Positions 55,674 to 64,000 of a stretch of 64,000 nt of DNA are shown one piece after another. Numbering within the stretch: position 1 is the stretch's first letter; the number at the start of each line of letters is the position of its first letter. The translations under genes were made by a program, and so were the position numbers. The DNA is from Perkinsus olseni (Eukaryota > Perkinsozoa > Perkinsida > Perkinsidae), in the NCBI GenBank assembly GCA_013115135.1, contig JABANP010000096.1:81729-145728 (forward strand), written 5' to 3'. The notes under the pieces are model-generated. The model was not told the origin of the DNA. It saw only the letters and a list, made by a program, of their open reading frames with translations, and did not search any database.

Positions 55674-56572
55674 TCAGTGCTTGTATTCGACGATCTTTCC
55701 ACAGGACAGAGCAGGGCCGGAGTTGCCATCACCCTTCGGATGAAGATCATCTTCGCGCAGGTCCACTGCAACTGCCCGGTGGAGGACTGAGGTTGGACCG
55801 GAGACCACAATGAGGTCAGAGTAGAAGTGACCCCGAGCTACGCCGTTGCGATCAGCTCGGACGTTGCCCATGTCCCCGACATGTCTGATCGTGGAGAACC
55901 GGCCACCGTGAAGGTTCTGGAAGGGGTTGTAGTGACCACCGATAGACGAGCAACCGTGAGAGAAGTCAGCCTTGTCGTGGATGTGGAAGCCGTGGACGGA
56001 GTGTGGCTTCAAGCCGCTGATATGGTAGGAGATTCTGGTCTTATCGAAGTCCTCCTGCGTAAGACGAACCCGTCCGGAGACACCACTCTTGCTGCGGAAC
56101 GGCTTCAGCTCTGCCTCAGCCTCGAGGGGGAACTTGGGGTGACCTGGTTCAACTGAAAGAGACGAGTGCATGGGACTTGCTGCTTCCTATGCTATCAAAA
56201 GCCACTCACATGGTTGAATGTCATCACATCTCACTGGACGGTCCTTAGGACAGTTCTTCTCATTGTTGAATACCGTGCATGCAGTGGCGTTGGCAGAGTG
56301 CTTGACCGGGTCGAAGTGCCTGACACGAGGCGGCCTTCCTTCACCGATGTCCCTCCAGAAGCAGCTACTTACAGGTCTTGGCACAACCTGGGGTGCTTGG
56401 GGTTCGGAGGGGACTTGCAGAAGGAGCCCTTGTGGAAGCACCCAGGGATGCTCCGGCAGAGGTCCTTGCAGGCTTCAGTGCCTCTATCGACCTTCTTGCC
56501 ACGGAAGGGCCCCGAGCTGGACAACTGGGCCGCGGCCAGTGGTAGGAGGAGGCTGAGTTTCACGAAAAGCAT
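55674..56572 (-). CDS. Secreted SOD-like protein with two Cys-rich modules, copy 4 (catalytic residues lost)
   Basis: Same three-exon plan, uninterrupted. E1 from ATG 56572: signal peptide MLFVKLSLLLPLAAAQ, then module A with CKDLCRSIPGCFHKGSFCKS and RLCQDL, phase-2 GTAAGT donor. E2: CTVFNNEKNCPKDRPVRCDD, phase-1 GTGAGT donor. E3 begins FEPGHPKFPLEAEAELKPF. The metal-site His residues of the first half remain (FHIHDKAD, GGHYNPF, LHGG, RHVGDMGN). However, the position equivalent to human H120 is Asp (AVAVDLREDDL), and the active-site Arg of the GxRLxCG motif is replaced by Ala (GPALSCG). The electrostatic-loop segment DDLG...GN is shortened (DDLHPKGDGN). It is therefore likely inactive as a dismutase, or repurposed for binding. 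Ends at 55674. Confidence 0.9.
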
Positions 56573-58474
56573 TAGGGAGAGATGTAAGATTGTTACTCTG
56601 AAATAACGAGGACTCCCGATAACAACGTCATTGAAGATTCTTCTCGTGACTAGGCAGGAGGGTCAGATAAAGTCGTCACTAGGCCAATTATCGGATAATT
56701 CAGAAGGGTGAAAAAGGCTTTGTTGCACGCATGCACACGATCCTGCTATGATCTCCGGCGGGAGTGTAGCTGTGGTAGACGGACGCCGCCACCTCCCTCA
56801 GGCCTACATCCCCGGCCGCCATCGTAGATTGCCCCTTCTCGAGCGGGAGCCGTCGAGGGATTGCCCCACCACCTGTCTTTTCTTCACCCCGAACCTACGC
56901 TCAAGCGTCGTCATATCCCAGTTTTCGGACTAACAGGTTGGCAGGTGGGCAGAGCATGTCACCGCTCTCCCCGTCCTTAGCGTCACCGCCAATGGTTTGC
57001 CTGTGATCGCATCAGTCGCTGATTCCAGCGCTTCATCTACGTCGTAGATTCTACGAATAAGCTATTCTCGGTTCTCGGTCTGACCAGAGCGATTGAGGAT
57101 ACCCTCAAGTCCCATCCGGACGCGGCTGTTACCTTTCCACTGTTGTTAACACAGGGTGGAAAAGTCTCGTCCCCAGCAAACTCTGTCGAGGGGCAATTAG
57201 CTATGCACGGATGCGCAAGGCGAGATTGCCGGCGACAATTTGCCGCATGATCAGCAACAACGACGCGGACTGTGATGCCAGCATCGGTTGGACCGCTGAG
57301 CCGGGGTGGGAGGGTGGTTTGTTCAATTCTCAAGTGGCCGTCGAAGGCCGACTGCGCAGCCGCCCCCGCCCCAACAGCCTAGTCCTGGCGCACGCCATTA
57401 GCCGGCCCACCGTAGCTGGCACGCGCTGTTCGATTCCAAGCCTGAATTCGTGACTCGTATAATGCTTTGTGGGCACCTGCAACGGAACGAGGATGCTTCT
57501 CAACGTTCGGAAGACTCTCATCTCGGGGCCTTGCAGCCTGGCCTTGCACCCTGGCCTTCACGGTCGACAATTTCTCGACCAATCAGCGCAGAATCCGCGC
57601 ACTATAACTCAGTACAGTGTGGCTATTTGAGACAAGGCTCAACGAGTGGTAGATACGGCCTAGGCGGCAGCTAAGCAATACTGTGATCTACAGCTTACTG
57701 AGCTAAGCTTAGTGTAGCACGTATCCTCATGCACGCGAGTGCAAGGCGCGGAATGAGATAAGACGATTATCTGATACTAATGGTACGTAGTAGCAGCAGG
57801 GAGCTGAGTGGTACCGAACCTGGCTGTAATTGTTACCTAGCTAACACTATCTTCGTCACTATGTTGTCACTATGGTGCATCTGTTACGCAGCTGTGCGCG
57901 CCGCTGTGTAATGACGACTTTTGCCCTGCACCGGGGCCTTTTGTTCGGCTTCTCGCCTGCACCCCCGGCGAATCGTCTCTCGGCCCGTTGGCTCTGAGGC
58001 GCAGAGCGCTTCCTTGATCCTGGCTGCGAGTCGAGTTTCGCAGTAGGCTTTCGATCACCCGTCCGCCCGATAGGCTTAGTCAGCTCGCTGTCGCTCAGAG
58101 GTCTGTCGGAGAAAATTATCGGTAGAGGAACTCGAAGATCGGATTCTGACTGATGAGGGATGAGAGGAGCTGATGGATCCTTAGAATCAATCGTTACACG
58201 CCGTCTCCTTTTCTTTCCGTCTTTTTCGGGGCAGTCTTGCCTGGCAGACCTGAGGGCTCACTCGCTCAGGTTGGGGAATCTGAGAAATTGGGAATTCGGA
58301 CTAGATCGAGCCCATTCGCGACGCTCCGATTGTGAGGTCCTTGATGAATAAGGTGCTACCCAGAGCCGACTCATAGGGGCAATCGTTCTATTCTTGTTTA
58401 CGGGATGCGTCGGGAGACTGGGCGGTTGAACTGATACCAACTTTCCAGTAAATCTTAGTTGCTCTTGGTTCGCT
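56573..58474. other. Intergenic region with dispersed repeats
   Basis: No gene is supported. At about 56728 a TGCACGCATGCACACG element lies upstream of SOD copy 4, as the related element does near copies 1-3. 57600-57880 is a second copy of the 36305-36600 repeat. A box-B-like GTTCGATTCC occurs at about 57428 and a complementary copy (ACCGAACC) at about 57815. Confidence 0.5.
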
Positions 58475-60533
58475 ATGGCCTCAGCAAATACCTCTGCTCT
58501 GCGGCGATCACTCACTGATTCATCCGAAGATTGTCTAGCTCTCGAGAAGATCGCGGAGAGTATTGACGCTGTGAAGGCCCACCTCGACGATATACGATCA
58601 GAGTTCCGCTCCTTGCAGGGTCGGAGGCCCCTCAACACAGAAGCAGTGACTACCGTGCCTACGGTGAGCGTCGATCCACCACGGAGACTTGCACTGGTTA
58701 CCACGGCAAAGACGAGGTGCACACTGCCTGAGAACATCGCCAGCCACAACGATGAGACGGTCCTGGTGGATGACAGTACAGCGACTAACGTCGGGTTGAG
58801 GAGGAAGACGCACTTGAAGGGGACGGTGGTTATCGTCACCAGCGTCTTCTACGATCGGCTGTTGTTTCTGCCGTCGTCGAGTCCGCAGACCCTCCCTAGC
58901 AACGCCCGAGATGACTTGGGCTACCTCGATGCGGTCCGCCATGACCAGAAACGACATGAGAAGCGATTCTTCGATCGAAACGCTGACTGGCGGAAGGTCA
59001 GTAGAAGTGCCCCTGCCGGTCATCCTGCCCGACTCCATCTTTCGTACGGTTTGGGACCTTTTCGGTTTCCTACTCATCGTCTCCGATGCGATCAGTATTC
59101 CGTATCGAGTCAGCTTCAACGCCAAGCCAGAGGGTATCTACCTGCTCTCTGAGAACATCATCACGATCTTCTGGCTCTTCGACGTTCTCCTCAACTTCTT
59201 CACTGGTTACTATCGAGGCTCAGAGCTTGTCACCGATCCTGGAATGATCTGGAAGCATTACATCCGAGGTTGGCTCTTGTTCGATCTCATCGCGTCCTTC
59301 CCGTTCACGTGGTTGGCACCCGAATCCAGCGGGGCCTACGACTCGGGCAGGTGGTTCAGACTTCTGCGTTTCACCAGATTTCTGAGGCTTTTCCGACTTC
59401 TACGTTTGGCTAAGCTCATCCACATCCTAGGCCGCATTGAGGAGTTCCTGGAGGTCTTCCCGATAGCCCACTTCGCTGCTTCGATCAGCAAGATGATCCT
59501 CTGGATCGTACTGCTCAGTCACGTCTCCGCGTGCGTCTGGTTCAGCGTGGGCCTTCGCTCTCTCTCGTGCGACAAGCCCAGTGAGAACCTCCTCCAGTGT
59601 GATTGGGAGGAGTCCTGGATGGTGGCCCTCGATCGATCGGAGCTGGAGAATTCAGACAGCTTCAAGCTGCTGTTGTATCTCAACGCTCTCTACTTTACTT
59701 TGAGCACGATGACGACGGTCGGGTACGGGGACATCCATCCTGTTTCCTCGGGCGAGAAAGCCTTCACAGCGTTCTTCCTACTCGTCTCGATCGTCGCCTT
59801 TTCTGGTATGGTCGGTGCGGTGACGGAAGTGGTTCATCAGTTTTTCGGCAGAAATGTTCAGCACAAGAGCGCGATGCTCAACTTGGGAAGGTACATGAAG
59901 TGGCGACGACTGCCGTATCACCTTCAGCGTCGACTTCGACGGTACATGCAGTATCGATGGGAGCATGGCGGGTTGGACCTCGGTTTCAAGGAATCGGAAA
60001 TCATGAGAGATCTCTCCCCGGCTTTGAGGATTTCCGTCTTGGCCCGAGTCTACGGCCCTCCTCTGAAGGAAGCCCGGCACTTCAAGTGGCTGGTGCGACA
60101 TCAGTTGGCATTCGAGCGGCTGTTGGCGAAGGTGAAGTTCGCAACACAGGCCCCTGGGGACGTTCTCTTCCTCGACAGCGAGCTGGACGACTGTCTCTAC
60201 TTCCTACAAGTTGGTCAGCTTGGTCTCTTCTATTCGGTTGAGAGCGGCGAAGGGTACCCAGAGTGCGTCATTGTGAAGGCACCAGCTCATGTAGGTCAGA
60301 CGGCTCTGCGTCTACTCGCTACTAACAAGCCCAGTGAACGGGAAAACATTCTGCGACCGTGTTCGGCTTTGTGCTCAACTCACTGTGAGCTGCTCACGAT
60401 CAGCATAGACGATCTGAAGACTCTGTTGGATTCGATGCCCAAGTTATGGCAAGAGTTCGCAGAGTGGTACAGCAGCGAGCAGTCGAAGCTTCGCTTCTAT
60501 GAAGAGAAGACACAGCGTGAAGATCCAGAGTAG
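58475..60533 (+). CDS. Voltage-gated-like K+ channel with a C-terminal cyclic-nucleotide-binding-like domain (KCNH/CNG superfamily)
   Basis: The likely start is ATG 58475 (MASANTSALRRSLTDSSEDC), with a short coiled coil (LEKIAESIDAVKAHLDDIRS). The frame changes before about 58911; a 94-nt GT-AG intron (58795-58888) is consistent but not unique. S1: WDLFGFLLIVSDAISIPY. S2: IITIFWLFDVLLNFFTGYY. S3: GWLLFDLIASFPFTWL. S4: RWFRLLRFTRFLRLFRLLRL, with Arg every third or fourth position, and S4-S5. S5: ISKMILWIVLLSHVSACVWF. Pore: LYFTLSTMTTVGYGDIHPVS, so the filter TVGYGD is K+-selective. S6: AFFLLVSIVAFSGMVGAV. C-linker, then a CNBD-like fold (APGDVLFLDSELDDCLYFLQ). The phosphate-binding cassette lacks the usual Glu and Arg. 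Ends at 60533, tail to tail with the dynein gene. Domain order is complete for one subunit of a tetramer. Confidence 0.93.
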
Positions 60534-60877
60534 GGAGTATCCAGTCCTGGCTCGAGCCTCTTGTACATTTGTGATGATCATGGTGCATGATAATTGATAC
60601 TGCTATGAGACTCGGTTCATGGTTGAGTTCTGGGAGGGAGTGACGCACTAGCCTGGGCAAAGCCCTGGCTGTTCCTCGGGCTCGCGGTGGCACCTCGTTG
60701 CTCTGCGGCGATCCTCCCGTCGATGCTCGACGTTCGGTCTATAGATGAACGCATTGGAGATAAGATATTTGACAAGAGTCTGCGATGACGGTTCAGTACG
60801 GTGCACAGAAAGGGTCAATAACAATGTTACTACTGGTAACTCGACTACTGCGTTAGTCACACACAACGCATGAGATC

Positions 60878-62950
60878 TCAATGGTCAGAATTCAACCCTT
60901 CTTTCTGTGCCCTCAAGCTCTCAGAAAAGAGGCTCAGCTCTATTCTGATGTCGGAACAACTGCCACGGAGGTGGTATATATCTGCGCGGAGACTGATCGA
61001 TATCAAAAATCGAGAGTCGTCCAGAAAATCGACAATGTCAGAAAGAGCCGCGAAGTCCTCCGCTCTAGCGGTTCCAAAACCTGCTCTTCGATATCCCCAA
61101 CGGAACGCAGGAGTTGTTCAACTTCGTGGTCACTCGGGCGTGACGCTGAGCTGCTGTTCGAGTGACCGGTAGGCGTATCTTAGCTCCCGAACTTCCTTCT
61201 CTAGCTGGCGAGACGTCGAAATGAGAAAGTCTCTGCTCACTCGCTCACGTGCCATGCTAAGCTTCCTCGTTACGTTCCTCGTGTCTACGATGAACAGCTT
61301 CGATCGCATGCCGCCGGGGCAGACACGAGTCACTGCGGCCGACGCCTGGGCGCAGCGATTCACGAAGTCACGAGCAGCTCCGAAATTTTCCGCGGCATTA
61401 CTCGGTGGCCCGACTTCAAAGCGTATCTTCTCGTGAGCGGCGTATGATTCTGCCAGTTGTAGAGGTTCTCGTAGATCCTCGAGTAGGGCGCATCCCACAC
61501 GTTCTTTAAAGTTCACCATCAGCTTCTGATCTATTGTGACGAGCGACTCCGATGGTATCCCACAGTAGGGGAAGAGCTCGGGCTCAACCGTAGAAAGAGT
61601 GGCAAGGGCGGTCTCAGCGCTGTCGATGAGGGACTCGAAAGTCTGTATAATTTCGGCCCGGCTCGGCGATAAGATAACTTTACCAGATTCAGAAAGATCC
61701 AACTCTATTCTGATGGTCGGGAAGAGTGATGGTGTCTCGATACTTCTCACCCACTCTTCGAGACAGGCTTCCAGCCATCGTGTTATCATACGACCAAGCA
61801 TCATGTCAATCATACGACAGACGGCGTGCTGTGGAGATTCCACGTGCCTTTGCGTGTCCTCTCGTAGGAAGTTGAACGTCGTGCCCAGCTTGTCGAACAA
61901 CTCACGGACAGCGTAGTCGCGCCAGTGCCGTTGAACAACCTCAGCGACTTTCTCTTTGTGAGCCCTCGTCTGTTCTATGAACTCAGCGAAGCTCAGCACT
62001 GGCGTCGGAGAGGGATTGCGTTTGGTGGCGCTTCTTTCCATTTGCCTTCCTTTCTTTGGTGGCATCCGGGAAACCTCTGCCGCTCGAGAGCAGCTTTCTA
62101 GGGTCACTGCGGGGATTGCGTCGAGCCCAATCAGTGTCGAGGATCCGCAGGCTGAGCACTTGCTGGCAGGCACCCCAACACGAACAAAGCGCATGCAGAA
62201 GAGGCGCACAGAATCTCGTCTGACGAGATAGTTTCCGGCAACGGTCAGAGACAGAGGGTGTGAGGGAGGGTGAAGGCCCACGGTTTAACTCCACCGTTCG
62301 CTGCCTCGAATGGAACTCAGATTTACCCGAATCCCATAGCGTGCTTCGTGAGGGTCATCTTATACCGAGCATCCACCTCTTGCACAAGCCACTTGACTGG
62401 GCCTTCGAGAATCTCCTGCGGGCATTTGACTTGTGATATTTTCGATAGGTCCTGCAACGCTCGGAAGCACATGTCCGCTAAATTCTGTTGCATACGAGCC
62501 GGCATTCGAAGACCGAGCTCGTGACATCTCGCTCGGAGTCGAGAATTGAGTTCCAGTCGAAGGAGGGCATTCCTTCGGCACTGACCAGCCCACTCTATCC
62601 GATCGCGGAATCGTATTCGATCTTCACAACGGAACCGCAGAGAAAGTCTCTTCACTCGCTTCACCATGCCTGCTTCGCTCGGTATCACTATCACGAACCT
62701 TTCGTCGGCGGCGTCGTAGCCGCGCACACTACATGGCACGAATTGGTTTCGGCCATCGCGTGAGTGAAGGACGTCTGCTGAGGGCTGCCCGAGCGATTCG
62801 ATCTCGGCACACCATTGAAGCCACTCCTCTGGCGTTCTAGTCTCATAAGCGTTTACATCATCGAAGAACTCGAGCGGGAAAGCTCTCGAGCGGAGCGCGG
62901 GCGTCAGTAGGTCGAATCTGAGATGAGTGAGGCGGGAATGATCCCCCTAT
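60878..62950 (-). CDS. Axonemal dynein heavy chain, N-terminal tail only
   Basis: Minus-strand exons: LRFDLLTPALRSRAFPLEFF (about 62930), PEEWLQWCAEIESLGQPSAD (about 62830), FVPCSVRGYDAADERFVIVI (about 62740), VKRLSLRFRCEDRIRFRDRI, then LSFAEFIEQTRAHKEKVAEV (about 61990), VVQRHWRDYAVRELFDKLGT, MLGRMITRWLEACLEEWVRS (about 61790) and TIRIELDLSESGKVILSPSR (about 61700). The last visible exon has FAALSDIVDFLDDSRFLISI and ends at a TGA at 60878-60880. The order matches the N-terminal tail (DHC_N1-type region) of inner-arm axonemal dyneins such as DNAH3/7/12, which organise the flagellar axoneme. A full heavy chain has about 4000 residues including the linker and six AAA modules, none of which can follow because a convergent K+ channel gene ends 345 bp away. 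The upstream end is not resolved. Confidence 0.75.
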
Positions 62951-63862
62951 GACTGAGCGGACTTTACTTAGCGTCTCCAACGCTCAGGGGTCGGTCCTTG
63001 GTCGAGGAATCACCTATCATGAGAACTGATTGGATCCTCTTCCGTTCAGAGCAGTACTCAAGTTGATTGAATCAACTCTACTGCAGTGTGTGAACAGAAA
63101 TCCTAAAGTACGACATGCTTGGGACATATGGCTCGCGCAGTCATATAAGGATAACCTTCGGCCCTCGGACACCGCGTGACTGGCCGTCGAAACTAAGAGC
63201 TTGCCTGTCACATAGTCTGCCACTGAGCAACTCATGGCAACAGCATAGTCTCATATCACTCGTACTTGAAGGACTCAATTACGCCGCGGTTCCACTTGTT
63301 TACTCGATGCCTGCGCTGCGAGCTGCTGCTCCATCTTTTCTAATCACGCAACATAAAGATTACAAAGAGTCCGAATTTCGGAGCCGAACGCGGGGACGGC
63401 TACTGATATGTGCCCGGCACTCTAATCCGATGAAAGACATTGAACAGAGCTACCCGAACAGTCTCACCTATTTTTTCCAGGGTAATTGATTTTATAGGGA
63501 GTATCTTGGGTCGGCATAGAACATGCTTCGACTTCGCCGGCTCGCTGTACAATAGACCAGACTGACACAGCAGGACCACCATGTGAATTCGGGTCTAAGT
63601 CACGTTACTAACTATACCATGAGTTGAATGCCCGTTTGATGAACGCGGCTCACCTTTCCCAGGATCTCCGAAACGACAGCTTGCTTGGTTGCGTCGGCTG
63701 GGTAGGGTGTGTCCATTGCGAACGACTAGAAATTTCACAACTCGTTGAGAACGACCAGTGGAAGCTACTATTTCATAGCACTCGTGAACGTATCAGTGAA
63801 ACCAACGAAACTCGCTTCCGGTGTTCAAAACTCATTAACCTTCGCAAAATCGAAAGGAGTTA
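62951..63862. other. Right-hand region, no supportable gene
   Basis: It probably includes the 5' end of the dynein-tail gene. Open frames (63115-63489, 63624-63863 and others) have no recognisable features. Confidence 0.45.
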
Positions 63863-63931
63863 GTGCTCTGTTTGTAGCAACGGTATCGTTCAAGCTTCCA
63901 TGCTTGGGATCTGGGTCCGACCGAGCGCGCA
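63863..63931 (+). pseudogene. Degenerate tRNA-Gly-like sequence
   Basis: Aligns along its length with the intact tRNA-Gly at 31507-31577: GTGCTCTG...AACGGTATC, then CAAGCTTCCATGCTTG (the anticodon arm has lost one C, leaving a 6-nt loop), then a T arm with GGGTCCGACC and a GCGCGCA end. The acceptor and T stems no longer pair fully and the T-loop TTC is TCC. Either a tRNA pseudogene or the head of a tRNA-derived short repeat. Confidence 0.7.
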
Positions 63932-64000
63932 GCCTATCTTTCACATCCACTCATCAAATTGGTGAAGTGTAGAGACGCTAGGCAATCGGCTCACAGCCAA

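Noticed and set aside
52377..58449. ATACCAACTTTTCC shared by three sites (52377, 54823, 58436) as a promoter element
   Set aside because: Only the last is next to a gene start and one is within a coding region or intron; three partial matches are too few to claim a regulatory motif.
1..64000. CRISPR arrays, bacterial insertion sequences, phage or plasmid functions
   Set aside because: No regularly spaced repeats, transposase or replication genes were seen, and the gene structure is eukaryotic throughout.

Overview
This is nuclear DNA of a eukaryotic, flagellated protist, not of a bacterium or virus. Most recognisable proteins are split by short GT-AG introns of about 43-95 nt that can be checked base by base (for example 2718-2764, 2885-2932, 3048-3090, 33599-33668). 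A kinesin-3, an axonemal dynein tail, secreted cysteine-rich gene arrays, a LicD-type protein and the compact layout fit an alveolate, and most resemble Perkinsus. That assignment is an inference from memory. No operons, Shine-Dalgarno sites or CRISPR arrays were seen.

Layout. 1-1.4 kb: unrecognised coding fragments. 1.7-2.4 kb (-): small membrane protein. 2.6-6.4 kb (+): kinesin-3 (motor, FHA domain, post-FHA region). 6.8-7.2 kb (+): small secreted Cys-rich protein with a frame break. 8.2-9.4 kb (-): four-TM protein. 10.3-15.3 kb (+): two tandem MBOAT lysophospholipid acyltransferases. 15.7-16.8 kb (-): hypothetical. About 18-21.8 kb (+): CDP-alcohol phosphotransferase fused to a cytidylyltransferase. 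22.1-25.0 kb (+): TRM6-like tRNA m1A58 methyltransferase subunit. 25.1-26.9 kb (+): ETF-beta. 27.1-30.2 kb (+): two fused thiamine genes, TenA-ThiD and ThiE-ThiM. 30.9-32.6 kb (+): secreted protein with a possible oxygenase core and a tRNA-Gly inside an intron. 33.5-34.8 kb (+): LicD-family protein.

35.3-47.8 kb (-) is the most unusual region. It is a same-strand array of secreted genes built from two reusable Cys-rich exons joined either to a Cu/Zn superoxide dismutase domain (three copies here, a fourth at 55.7-56.6 kb) or to an unrecognised domain that begins with a YCG...PL motif. Exon boundaries and intron phases are conserved between the two architectures, which points to exon shuffling. 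The array also shows segmental duplication, a gene-conversion-like tract between two SOD copies, and one SOD copy that has lost catalytic residues.

50.1-51.9 kb (+): BCS1-like AAA ATPase. 52.0-54.3 kb (+): coiled-coil protein. 58.5-60.5 kb (+): six-TM K+ channel with a CNBD-like tail. 60.9-62.95 kb (-): tail of an axonemal dynein heavy chain with no room for its motor. The rest is intergenic DNA with dispersed repeats and many tRNA-derived (box-B-like) fragments, several of them inside introns.

How the genes may work together (inference): the acyltransferases, the CDP-alcohol phosphotransferase/cytidylyltransferase fusion and the LicD protein all handle phospholipid or phosphocholine-type chemistry. 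The two thiamine genes together cover four activities, enough to make thiamine phosphate from its two halves. The SOD array would act outside the cell or in the secretory pathway.
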